Below, piece after piece: positions 47,316 through 58,615 of a stretch of 64,000 nt of DNA. The translations under genes and the position numbers were made by a program. Location: contig CAKMRJ010005523.1 in NCBI GenBank assembly GCA_928212115.1, forward strand, positions 250,884,000 to 250,947,999, read 5' to 3'. The notes beneath the pieces were generated by a model. The model made no database searches. It saw only the letters and a program-made list of their open reading frames with translations, and had not been told where the DNA came from. Within the stretch, counting starts at the first letter, position 1. Each line of letters starts with the position of its first letter. The stretch is from Lactuca virosa (lineage: Eukaryota; Streptophyta; Magnoliopsida; Asterales; Asteraceae).

Positions 47316-48848
47316 AGCACTTTACCACTAGACTGTAAGGAATTTTGTTTAGGTACTCCTTCCCTTTTACATATATTATATCGCACTGGTATTACAATTA
47401 TTATCATTTGATTATTATTTTTATTTTTATTAATGTATTATTATTATTTTTAATAATATTATTATTGTTATTATTATTATATAAAGATGTTATTTTTTAT
47501 TTTGAAAACGTATTTACATTTTAAAATCGTATTTATATCTTTAAAATTATATAAATACCAAATAAGTTTATAAAGATATACAAATGTATGTATACATAGT
47601 TATTAAATTTAAAAATATATGTATACATATTTATACATTTAAAAACATACAAATATATATTTAAAACATTTAAACACATAAATATGTATTGATACGCTTT
47701 TAAAAATATATAAATATATAAATAGATTTTTAAATTGTATAAACATCAAAAACATGTTTTTAATATGTATATATATGTATCTTAAATTGGATAAAATACC
47801 GTTTTAAAGATATAAATAATTTTTAAAGATATAGATTCATTTAAAAAAAATACTTTTTAAAGATACAAGAACGTTTTAAAAATAAAAACTATGCTTTTAA
47901 ATATATACATACTCTGAAAAAATGTATATATACATTCATAAATTGTAATAATAATAATAATAGTGGTGGTGGTGGCGACGGTGGCGGTGGCGGTGGTGGT
48001 GGTGGTGGTGACGATGACGACGCCGACGATGACGATTATGATGACGATGACGATGACGGTATGTGAAATTGGGTTCCATGCAAACCCAATATTTGGAACT
48101 CAATTCTACCAAATAAGATCTTAGGTGGCTTCCACATCACAATAATGTCATCTTATTTATTTGTTAACCTGTTAGATTGATGGTACTAGAAATGAAGGTT
48201 TTAAAGTTTCTTCTCCTTAAGTATTTATTTGGTATAAGTCTTAATGCTTAGGAACAACTTTATACAAATGTATACTAGCATATTTTAGCAGTTTAGTCTT
48301 ACCTTGGTAGATACATTATACAAAGCTTATTTTAGAACTTAATGTCACACTTCATCAACTTCTAATCTGTCATGAGAATCAAAGTCTTCAAAGGTTGTAA
48401 CACTTAACTTTCTATGGTTGTTTTAATCTTTCTAAGTATTTCAAAATGATCATTTGTGGGTAAAATTGTTTTATTTTATTCAAACATAAACTTTTTTCCT
48501 TGCTAAACTCATAGTTTTGGCTATTTATTTTAAACTTTTTTTTAAATAAAAACCAAACAATTCATTTATTTGTTGTAAAAATAAAGTGACCTTGAAGGGG
48601 TATTCATTTATTTGTTGTACAAATCGACCGTGTAGGGGGTCTTTAGATCGACCTTGTAGGGGTCTTCATTTACTTGTTGTACAAATCAAGCTTCTAAACC
48701 ACAATAACATCTCCTGAAAGGGTGACCATTCCATTGTCACTGACTTGTAAGTGAGTTTGAACCATTGGACCGACCATCATTTATGTGTTGTATAAATCAA
48801 GCTTCTAAACCATAATTACATCTCCGGATTCGGTCAATTGGTTGACAT
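47316..48848. other. Unassigned AT-rich DNA
   Basis: Right flank of K with no match to the elements here. It contains (ATT)n at 47395-47480, an AT-rich part with many TATAAATA and ATTTTTAAA words to 47945, GGT/GAC trinucleotides at 47946-48062, and a repeated TTCATTTATTTGTTGTACAA / CAAGCTTCTAAACCA motif at 48600-48825. I see no gene; it may be old host intergenic DNA. Confidence 0.5.
47946..48062. repeat. Trinucleotide tract (ATA, GGT, GAC)
   Basis: ATA units pass into GGT/GGC and then GAC/GAT units over about 115 bases, in one phase. Read as protein it would be Gly or Asp runs, but no flanking frame supports a gene. Confidence 0.9.
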
Positions 48849-50548
48849 TGTAACAAAGAATGAGAGGAAGCCAAGAGTGTTAGTGATTGGAGGAGAATCA
48901 AGGTAGTAGGAAGGAGGGTCGATCATGGAGGCTGGTAATCTTTGATACAAGTGATAATTATTCCTTCTCTTTCTCTACTTTCTTTTGGTTCGAACATCAC
49001 CTCCTAATCATCATAGCCACCGTTCATCACCACTGCCATGATGGTAGTGTGTGGTGTTCTCCCAACCTCGTTTGGGACTTGGATGATGTTGATTGTTGAT
49101 TTGGTGCAAAATCATAAACCCTAGTTGGGGATTTTTACAATTTAAGCATTATACTTTGTTTTGGCCTTTTAAGGCATTGTACTTCAACCTAGGGGTTTAG
49201 ATTCTTGTTAGATTTTGTCTTAATGAGTTACCCCTCTGTTAAGAACTTTATTTCTAGATTATAATTTGTTTTGGTTGTGATTTAATGCGTTAAGAATCCA
49301 TTTAAACCTTAATGACCAAAGATGGAAATATTATAAAAGTGACCAATCTGCCCATGTCTTGTAAAAATCATAGAAACATCACAAGTTAGAATTTTAGTCT
49401 ACTACATTTCATTAGTTTTGACTGAAAGCCAGAAATGCCGCAAACTAGGGTGAAAACGACCACTTACCAAACATGATTCGAAATGAGCTACTATGAGAGG
49501 CAGTTTTGTAAAATTTGTCATAAATTGTAGAAAAATCATATGAAGGCGTGTAAGTGGTCTCTGAAAATTTAGGGACATTAACTATCTACATGGAGTGCAG
49601 TTTTGCAAAATATGAATTTTAAGGTAGGTAAAACAGGTCCCGAAAAGACCTTAACTTTATGTAGAAATCTGAAATTTAACCCCTTTGCCTACTTGTATGA
49701 TTAGGTTAAATGAGTAGCTAAACTTAACTTAAATTGTTATTATTAGGGAGTGTGGAGGGTGATCAGGTGTGAGTGAGTCACAGATTGCTTTGTAGGTTGC
49801 TTTGCTTTTAGAGGTGAGTTCCTCACTACACTTTGTTGTGTTATATCTTCTTTACATTAGCTTGTGTGTTTTATGTATTGTATTGTGTGTGAGGCTATTA
49901 CTAGGCGGGATAGAGTCTAGTGGTTCACCATAAATATTGAGGACTATGCATGATAAGACTCATTATATCTGAGTGGGGATCGGGCATAACCAATGTTTCC
50001 CAATGGCTCGATGTACAGAGCAAGGTGGATCAGGCATGGGCAATGTGTCCCAATGGGTTCGGGTATGCGGGATCAGTCTTAGCCAATGTGTCCTAAGGGC
50101 TTGATATATTGAGCTAGGGGGTTCGAGCTTAACTAATATGTCCTAATATGAGTATGTCTATTAATTATGTGTTCTTTGACATGCATGCGTGATTACGTTT
50201 TTGATATTGTTTGTATCTATGAATAGGGGTAAGATTGATATGATATGATATTGTGTATGTTTGAAATTCTCTAAGGTTTATGCTTGCCCATTTTCCCTTA
50301 AAAATATTGTTTTAGGTACACAGGATGGATAGGCGTGATTGTACACATTGGCTCGAGGCGGGATGTGAGTTTTTTGAAATTTAAATAATAGTGTTTACAT
50401 AAATATTTTGGAATGTTAACTAATAATGGTTTTAACATTTGAATTGATTTTGGGTTTTGAATAGTGAATTTATCCTAATGAGTAATGTTTAATAAATAAT
50501 TTGTGTGGTTTTAAAAGTTTAAATTTTTTTGAAAATTTGGGATGTTAA
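48849..50548 (+). mobile_element. 5' LTR of element J (gypsy), degraded
   Basis: The end GATGTTAAA followed by TTGGTATCAGAGC is clear; the start TGTAACAAAG is my best guess. Contains an intron-like module 49814-50315 (GAG|GTGAGTTCCTCAC to TGTTTTAG|GTAC) enclosing a repeat of TCGGGCATAACCAATG and CCCAATGGGTTCGGG type (49975-50150). Confidence 0.6.
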
Positions 50549-50550
50549 AG

Positions 50551-50563
50551 TTGGTATCAGAGC
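50551..50563 (+). promoter_or_regulatory. Primer-binding site of J
   Basis: TTGGTATCAGAGC follows the LTR end and fixes J on the plus strand. Confidence 0.85.
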
Positions 50564-51358
50564 ACAACTTGAGAGAATCAGGCTCACTCTAGTACGTTCT
50601 GAACTCAAGTTCGAGGCTCAAGAATGATTTATTTTCAAAATATTTTTTTTATGAAAATAAAATGAATGTTTTGGTAAGGTGATCACAAACACAGTGTGTA
50701 CAATCAATCGGTGCCAAAGGTAAAAAGGGAAAGTGTTCATAATTGGTTATTGTTTTGAATATGAGATTATTAAGTACAAACTAGCATGACATCTTGTTTA
50801 TACTACTTATTTTCCGACTACATTGGGCTTTTAGGAATTCTTATTAGTGATAATTAGCTATCGGACGAATATATTAAGTCGCATGCCCCTAGAATCAGGT
50901 GGCCTTAGACTGTTTGTTTAGCTCTATTTCACAACTCTTGTTTGAGTCAAATTGTTGTAGTGTGAGTTCTATAGTTGAAAGACTACTTAATTTTAGTTGC
51001 ATGTAATAGTATTCGTGAGGTAGTTAATTAACATTGATAAAGGTTTCTTTCCGGTAGAGTAGCAGGGTGGGTAGGAGTCCTAGTGAACTAGGAGGAGTGT
51101 TGACATGTGCTATGACAAGGCACATCGTTAGAGTCATCAGTGATAAATGACTTGGCTACTTTGGGATAAATCTTGGAGTAGGCATGAATGAGTGTGGATG
51201 ATAGTAGTAGGGCCCTTGTTATCAAAAGCAAATGATCCATGCCCGAGTCAAGATAAGTCACATGGGAATCCAAGGAGCCGAGTGTAGTAATGTTTACATA
51301 ATTATATGTTTATTATTAAGTTATGGTAATCTTAAGTTTTCCCTTTTCGATTACAGGT
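50564..51358 (+). other. Leader of J
   Basis: Matches the leaders of B and F in patches. A GGGCCC palindrome at 51210-51215 sits in a weaker hairpin (GATA at 51200 with TATC at 51220) followed by CAAATGATCCATGCCCGAGTC, as in B. Ends CTTTTCGATTACAG, a 3' splice-site-like word. Confidence 0.55.
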
Positions 51359-52040
51359 TGGTGTCTACAAGCATTGGTGCTTCGGGATCTGCTATTCGAC
51401 TGTGTGTCGATGAGACACTAAAGATGATTACGAAAGTGATGCCGTGTTTTTATTGGAAATGATGATCAGGGATGCCAATGAGAGAGTAGACAGAGAGTAG
51501 TGTAATGGTAACACCTGAATAGGTAGTGATAAGTTTTGTTTATATTAAAAGAATGTCGATTATACGACTTGGAGCGGAGAGTTCTGAGACTGGATCGAAC
51601 AACGCTGTGATGTGTGCTTCGATTGATGCTTAGGTCTTAGAAGATCTTACTAGAGGAGTTTCATGGTATTAATAGACAAACCACATATAGTTTGGTCGTC
51701 TAGATCAAGGAGCGGGTTATAGCTGTTCAGATCGCTGATAGGATAGTGGGGGTATATCAGGAGAGAGAGCCTAGTTGGGAGGCACAACTACGAAGGAGAA
51801 AGCAGTCATAGGTCCTGAACCAATTAGAAATTATCAAGGAAATTTGACTTTGTTTCGTTAAGAACCACAAAATCTATGATAAAGGTGGGAGGACTCATGT
51901 GTCCATGCATTGTAAGTCCAAATGCAGCAGGTGCAAACGAAAGGCACATGTCTATCGAGATTGCATATTGAAGGTGAAGTTATATCTCCATTGTCATTAG
52001 CATGATCACATTAGGGCCTCGAGATGTAGCTAGTGCGTTT
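51359..52040 (+). pseudogene. gag: Gag relic of J
   Basis: Frames are broken throughout, but two zinc knuckles can be seen at about 51915-52030: CSRCKRKAHVYRDC, intact, and then CHxHDHIRASRC, missing a Cys and holding a stop. Their order and spacing fit gypsy gag of the B/E/L type. Confidence 0.65.
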
Positions 52041-52324
52041 TCATCATGTTTTATGTTTATATTATATTCTAATTACATACGTTTGGGTATGTATAACTGA
52101 CTTAGTACGATTTATAGTGTAACCATGTTGGGAAGTGGCACGAGTAGGTTTATATAAACTTAGAAAATTTTATTCGACTGTCTATTCAACTTGTATTGTG
52201 TGTGTGAGTGTTTAAACTATATCTGACTTGGGAACGAGTTGCCCCTAGAATCATTCGCTAGTAGCGAGAAGATGATGTGGTGACGGGAATTTTAGACCAC
52301 TTTCAGAATTTGGAGATAACTGAC

Positions 52325-53464
52325 CGACTGCGATCTGATAGCGATGCAGTAACTAAATATGATAGCATCGAAGGATTTCAAGGATATAGCTGATACGTAC
52401 TTAGTTTGTCGTCGCTAACTGGTATGAGTTCAAACCCAAGCGGGAGAGAACAATTAGTACAAGGTGATGTCGTAGAATGGGCATATCAATATGTCTAGTT
52501 GCAAGGACTCGAAGATACCGGTAAGTTAGATCGTATCAAATATTTAGCACTCATGGTGGATATGTGAAATAATGTAGAAGAAAATACATATGAGGATGTG
52601 TCAGTTGTATGTGAGTTTGTAGGAGTTCGCGTTGAGAAGCTCTAAGATCTTTTCAAGAATAGCAAATTCTATCTAGTTCTGTATTTATGCATAGTCACGT
52701 AGAATATGAACTGTATTTTCCATTTAAGATAATTAGGGGTTCTATCAGTCAAGGGCAACATCAAATGTTCATTGGATTCCTAGTGGGGGAGAGTTACCCA
52801 TTCAGGGAATAGTCTAGGGTCTATGCATACCTCAGTATGGTAGGGAAGACTTAAGACAATTTTGAAGATTTTTGAAAATCCTAGTCTTTTTACGCGACTA
52901 CGATCTGATAGCGATGCACTAACTAAATATGATAGCATCGAAGGATTTCAAGGATATAGTTGATACGTACTTAGTTTGTCGTCGCTAACTGGTATGAGTT
53001 CAAACCCAAGCGGGAGAGAACAATTAGTACAAGGTGATGTCGTAGACTGGGCATATCAATATGTCTAGTTGCAAGGACTCGAAGGTACCGGTAAGTTAAA
53101 TCGTATCAAATATTTAGCACTCATGGTGGATATGTGAAATAATGTAGAAGAAAATACATATGAGGATGTGTCAGTTGTATGTGAGTTTGTAGGAGTTCGC
53201 GTTGAGAAGCTCTAAGATCTTTTCAAGAATAGCAAATTCTATCTAGTTCTGTATTTATGCATAGTCACGTAGAATATGAACTGTATTTTCCATTTAAGAT
53301 AATTAGGGGTTCTATCAGTCAAGGGCAACATCAAATGTTCATTGGATTCCTAGTGGGGGAGAGTTACCCATTCAGGGAATAGTCTAGGGACTATGCATAC
53401 CTCAGTATGGTAGGGAAGACTTAAGACAATTTTGAAGATTTTTGAAAATCCTAGTCTTTTTACG
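52325..53464. repeat. Two 570-bp direct repeats in tandem
   Basis: Units 52325-52894 and 52895-53464, each starting CGAC at the join, with CGAC again at 53465. By eye I count seven base differences, about 98.8% identity, and no indel. Confidence 0.95.
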
Positions 53465-53917
53465 CGACGCATGCAGGGAAGACAAAGAGCATACAAATCT
53501 TAAGTATGGATGATTCGATTCAAGAATGGTGTATCATTTCCGCATGGCATGTATTCAAGAATGTCGTGGGGTTTTTTTTTGTCTTTAGCAGGTGCAACTT
53601 GTTCAGTTAAGTGTTCGTCTGGTGTTTTGAGTCATCAAAATTGATTCATGTATTAGGTATTAGGTTAGGCTTTGGTTTAGTATCATGGTGAGGGTCCCTT
53701 TCCTGTTCTTGTTTGATGAATTGTTAAGGATTCGAGGCATGGTCCAAAGACCATATAGATCTAGGTTCCTAGGGTTCGATATTTCATTTTGTTATTGGCT
53801 ATTACTGTTATGGGATGTGAGATGATGGTTGGGTTTCGTTCATGTCAATGTGATGATGGTTTTATACCTATAGGCCTATTGAGGTGTTGGTCGTGAGCCA
53901 GACAGACCCTTTTGGGA

Positions 53918-54100
53918 TGAGTTGTCGTGAGCTAAGGGAATGGTAACCAGGATCTTCGGATCATAGATTTTAGATTACAATTGTAACCATAAACCTAAAA
54001 TTCTGTGAGAGAATGGTCACATGTCGTGACCCGATGAGTTGTCGTGAGCTAAGGGAATGGTAACCATAAACCTAAAATTCTGTGAGAGAATGGTCACATG
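53918..54100. repeat. Short tandem duplication in J
   Basis: GATGAGTTGTCGTGAGCTAA with the following TAAACCTAAAATTCTGTGAG part occurs twice, from 53918 and 54022; the first copy also holds about 30 bases (CAGGATCTTCGGATCATAG) that recur near 54532. Confidence 0.8.
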
Positions 54101-54749
54101 TCTATAGACCCATAATGGTGCGTTATGAGATTACAATTGGTAGTTACTGTAGGCGTGTTTAGTCTAGTTAGTTTGATGGTCTAGTAATCGATTGATGAGG
54201 GTACCATGGTGTACGGTTCTTCGTGAGGTATGAGACTTGGGGTGCGAAGAAAAACATTGTAAGAGTGTCAGTTAGGCATATTAAGGGAAGATCACTAGCT
54301 AGTGTATAGAAGATGCTTCACTCATGTAGTTGGAAGTGTGATTGTCAGGAAGATAACTAGAGTTATGGAGTTGTATAGATGTGTGTCATAACCATTATCC
54401 ATGACGAGATGTTGAGAAGGTGTTGATCAAGATATTGCCTCATTTGGGAGTGGTAGATTCCCGTGTTAAGAGACTAATCCGTTTTGTATCTAAAGAAGTA
54501 GGAATGATCATCAACCTTGGAGGGTTGGTATCAGGATCTTCGGATTATAGATTTTAGATTTATGCTAGTTTTGTAAAGAGTTAGATTATGTTATTGGGCA
54601 TGGTTAAGGATTTGGATGGCTAGATACTTTACTATCCCAATGAATTAAATTTAGTTGTTGATGTCCTTAGTTGGCTAGTGAGCCACTTTGTGAGTTATGT
54701 CTACGAATGACGTCTTTTACTCCCTATTAGAGTTGATGAAAAAGCGGTA

Positions 54750-54811
54750 GGGAGTGGCGTTTCAAGATGAGAACACCAAATGGACCTGGGAGTTTCAAGC
54801 AAGATTCTAAC
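54750..54811 (+). pseudogene. Chromodomain trace in J
   Basis: AFQDENTKWTWEFQARF resembles the chromodomain end of E (QWEHQRESEWTWELEAEM). It implies that the ancestor of J had a full chromovirus pol. Confidence 0.45.
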
Positions 54812-54939
54812 TATCGGTCGGGATAGTCAAGGGTATCCAACATATTAAGGTTCGTTCTGTGTTCCTACGCTGGAGGTAACGAACAAATATCTACACTAGG
54901 GAGGTTGTAGCTACGCATAAGATGCCAATTTTTATGGTG

Positions 54940-56370
54940 TCTAATAACGACGTACAATTGGTGTATGTTTTACATGTATACACTTTTGAAAGCTTTATAT
55001 TTATAACCCCTATCTATTTGACTAAAGTAAAACACAAATTAGGCAGTGTACGTAGTAGCGTAGTAGTGTAGTAAAGTAAGTATGGGGTCGAACACAGGGA
55101 ATGTAGTTAATTTAGAAATTAAAAAATGCTAAAACTTAATCTAATTATTAAACTAAAAACTAATGAAAGGATATTTTTCTCTGCGTTTGCAAGTTCAGAA
55201 AAACTTAATTAACAATTAATAAGAAAACAACTAAAAATGAGTTTTAACCGAAGAATTAAGACAGTTTTGTTTACCTTCGAATCCCCTTTCTTTTCCTATG
55301 AGGAATTTTGACTATGGATTACTTATGCTGGTTACCAATTTTATAATTACTAACGGTCATGGTCAGACTAATTAGCTTACTTCAATTTATGACACTTAAT
55401 CACAATGGAAATGTAGACTAAGGACAACTAATTGATTTTATTGAATATTTGGACTACGAATGACTAGATCTAGGCTTTTCTTCCCATGGTTAATTCGGAC
55501 AAACACGCAATTATTATTGCTTCTGCTAGGACATGGTCAATCTCTAGCTCTAGAAATTTAATGGTCATAAACAACTAGATATACAAATTCATGCAATCAA
55601 TGGCCAGTTAACTACACATAATTTGAGGGTTAGGTAATAGAGATAGAAACATTAACATGTAAGGATTGATCTAGCAAACACAAGTAAAAACCAACATTAA
55701 TAATCCATAGATCTAATATTAAATCATAGTAAATTAAGGTTCATCTACACTAAAAGAAAGCTAAAAGTATGAGCCCATGATTGCAATAGAAAAACAACTA
55801 AACAAATAGTTAATTAAACTAAACATCATGCAAACCAAATGGTTGAGTCAATTTCTTGCTAGTTACTCTTCTTATTTCTTCCTCATGGCCAAAATTAGGT
55901 ATTCTAGGGTTTCTATAGAAGTATTCTCTCCAAAAATTCCGTTCTCTTGGCATTCTAATCCGTCCATTATATAGATGAAAAACTTTCCATAAACTAGCCA
56001 CCATGCGGTAGCCAAATGCTTGCCAAACCGTGGGCAACGCTTCCTTATCGTATTCGCCAAGTTAACTTTCTTTAATCGAGAATCCTCTAGACGCCTCGAC
56101 ATGGGTCAAAGTTTACCACGACATGGTCACTCTCCTAACACACACTTTTGAAGCTTCTTTGTTCTTTGTTTGCAAACTTCATCCTCCAACTTCCGGTTTT
56201 TATCCATTTTGGTCCCTTTTCTTCAAAAATGTCTTTTTTCTGGATGAAATATAAAATTTATGCAAATAAGTACCAAAAGTCCTTGTGTTTAGACTAAAAT
56301 ATGACTAAAATACAATGAAATAACTCATAAATATATGTATAAATATAGAAATATCAAAATACACCATACT
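54940..56370 (-). mobile_element. LTR-like sequence M, minus strand
   Basis: The left end has AAATTAGGCAGTGTACGTAG and GGGGTCGAACACAGGGAATG, words I associate with plant gypsy LTRs of the Athila/Tat side. The right end has GGATGAAATATAAAATTTAT-like text and AATATCAAAATACACCATAC, which resembles LTR ends of such elements read on the minus strand. Limits are uncertain and no target duplication was found. Short minus frames at 55819-56102 are probably chance. Confidence 0.4.
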
Positions 56371-57388
56371 TCCCTTTCGTTTACCCAGATTTTTCTATAC
56401 AATTCCAATCTATAACTGTAGCTGCTACGATCTCCGTTTTCCTTAGTTTATTGAATCTGAACTGATAACACTCCAGCTTTTCATTCTCATTTTGCGAGGG
56501 CCAATCAAACTCTTTGCGAATTTGTGTATCCGTTGGAAAATCCCTTCATACTTGATAATTAGAACGCTTATTAAATCTCATATTCTGGAAAACATTCAAT
56601 GAAAAGAAAAAAGGAAACAAATGCCAATTCTTCATAAGTTAGGAAGAAAAAACATTTCACCCAGTTTCCACGGCATAGCGGAAGAAATGTCGCGTCGTGG
56701 ATGAAGAACATATCGAGAAAATGTTGATTTTTCAGCCAAAAATCCATGATGAAGTCAAAAGTTTCGCTTGAAATTGACTGGTTCAAACAATTATCTAACA
56801 AGATGGTCTTAAAATAACTAAAGACCACAAACTCTAGGTTGCCAACTAAAATATTCAATGATCTTGATATTATGAAAACCTGGATTTAAAGCTGGAATGC
56901 GTAAGAATGTTACACATTCCTTTAGGGGAAGAATGATTTCAAAATTTTGACAAATCAATGGACAATTTAGATGAAATCGACTCAAATTATGAAGAAAACG
57001 TCGTGGGGTTTGAAAAGGGGTGGGAAAAGTGAAAAGTAAATATTTAAGTTTTAAGTTTGAAAACTTTTTCACTTGGGTCTATGTCCACGCCGTGACATCA
57101 GACTAGCCACATCGTGGTAGAGCTCGAACTAACAAAAAACGTGAAAAATCGCTCGACCACAATGTGGGAATTTGTCAACCACGACATGGAGAGTATCAGA
57201 TTTCAGTTTTAAACCAAATTACCACAAACCCCATATTTAAGAAAATTCAGAGAACGAAATGACAAATATCCACGGTAAAAGCTAAAAACTATAAAAGAAA
57301 TAGAAAGAAAGAAAAAAAAAACTACACTCGGTTTGCCTCCTAGAAGCACTTCTTTTTTTTAGGAGTCGTGAGCCAGAATCCTTCCACT
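56371..57388 (-). other. Sequence right of M, non-coding
   Basis: Possible internal end of M. Several CCACGACATGG-like words (56640-57190, earlier at 56095-56130) recall the palindromes of K and H. Minus frames at 56571-56858 and 56818-57072 have no features that support a gene. Confidence 0.35.
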
Positions 57389-57835
57389 TTATGTTTTCTT
57401 TGGTGGGAGTGGAGTCTCCTTGAGTCCTTGCATCTCTAGCCTCTTCCCTTTGAAAGCATCAATTCTCTTCCAATATGCCTTCTTCGAATTCTCTTTGTTT
57501 TTATGCTTAGCATTCTCTTCATGCTTTCGTTTCACTCCTTTATTCAATCTTGTCCCTTTCCTCTTGCTTATGCTAGGTCCTTTCAAACTTTTCTTCTTAT
57601 TATCCTCAATCTCCTTCACTTCCTTGTTCTTCTCATGAGGATTAATAAAGGCGAAAACTTCAAATTCCTTAGAACATGTGATCCTTGGCTTAGTGCGCTC
57701 TACTACTTCTTGTTGAACATCTCCTTCTTCTACAAGCTTGCACCTACTCATCATTGAAGGTTTGCTTGATCGGATACAAACAAGAATAAACAAAAAGAAA
57801 AGATGATATAGAAGAATAAAAGAACAAAAGAACAA
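57389..57835 (-). CDS. Lys/Glu-rich hypothetical protein, 148 codons
   Basis: I do not recognise it. The first 25 residues are hydrophobic (FFCSFILLYHLFFLFILVC), then a Lys- and Glu-rich part with KKKSLKGPSISKRKG and KRKHEENAKHKNK, ending PLPPKKT. If the Met at about residue 28 (MMSRCK) is the true start, the hydrophobic part is leader. It lies beside M and may be the extra open frame found in some Athila/Tat elements, or chance in AT-rich DNA. Confidence 0.3.
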   Translation of the reverse strand: MFFCSFILLYHLFFLFILVCIRSSKPSMMSRCKLVEEGDVQQEVVERTKPRITCSKEFEVFAFINPHEKNKEVKEIEDNKKKSLKGPSISKRKGTRLNKGVKRKHEENAKHKNKENSKKAYWKRIDAFKGKRLEMQGLKETPLPPKKT

Positions 57836-57849
57836 TGATGATCACAAAT

Positions 57850-58243
57850 ATGGTTTTTCACTAAGAAAAATGTTCTCACAAAGAAAACGGGTGCACAAAG
57901 CAGTCACAAAGATGGTCACACAACACATTAGGGATTAACCCTAATTGAAATTGTATACGAATACAATAAATGTAAATCCCTTTATTTATGGGATGTAATC
58001 TAATCTACGTATAGTCTGATCCTAATCACTAAGATTACAGATCAGATATCTATTCTATAAATACAAATCTATTTATAATTACAAAGTGTCTTAGCGGATA
58101 ATATACAAAATTATCGTACTATTACACAAAAGGCCATGCTGTCATTGATACTATGTTGATGGTTGCATTCATGCTGACATTGGCGCTGGTGGACAACGTG
58201 TGAATGATGTTTGACTCCTCAGATCATAAGGTATGACCTTACA
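57850..58243 (-). mobile_element. Possible copia-type 3' LTR, minus strand
   Basis: On the minus strand an LTR would start TGTAAGGTCATACC at 58243, preceded by a purine-rich AGATAGGGGTGATTG. A TATTTATAGAATAG box (minus) lies near 58040-58060. The left limit is a guess. Confidence 0.35.
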
Positions 58244-58615
58244 ATCACCCCTATCTGATGATGTCAAAACTAAATGTCAAAATTATCGTCAGGAAACTTG
58301 CTTTTAGTTACATACTTGATCTCCCCCTGAGAAAATGAATGCTTTTGAGAGACACTTAGAAAACTTTTGTATATAACTCCCCCCTGAGAAGGTGTATGAA
58401 TCTACCCTTTTTTCCATAATCAGTATGGCTAGGAGACGTAGAATCATCATATCATGAGTTACAACGGAAAGATAGTTGAGATTGTGATGTCTCTTGATAA
58501 CATGTCATTTTGCTATAAATCATTGACATAGTATTGTGAAGATTGATCAGTGTATGGTTTTTTATGTTGAATCATAAACTTCTTTTATTAGAAGAACCGA
58601 GACAAGAGAGGAGAG
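58244..58615 (-). other. Sequence between copia-like LTR and L
   Basis: Contains ATCTCCCCCTGAGAA and CTCCCCCCTGAGAA, typical of copia 3' internal ends on the minus strand. It ends abruptly where L gag begins at 58616, so L lost its 5' part by deletion or recombination. Confidence 0.4.

Larger units (their letters stand above)
52041..54935 (+). mobile_element. Post-gag remainder of J
   Basis: Mostly unreadable. A patch near 53700-53745 matches B 13563-13612. It holds a 570-bp tandem duplication (52325-53464), a second shorter duplication (53918-54100) and, at 54750-54810, a chromodomain trace AFQDENTKWTWEFQARF. No 3' LTR was recognised. Confidence 0.55.

Noticed and set aside
47187..47411. 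74-residue protein spanning the end of LTR K
   Set aside because: It crosses an LTR boundary and runs into a trinucleotide repeat; no start context or similarity supports it.
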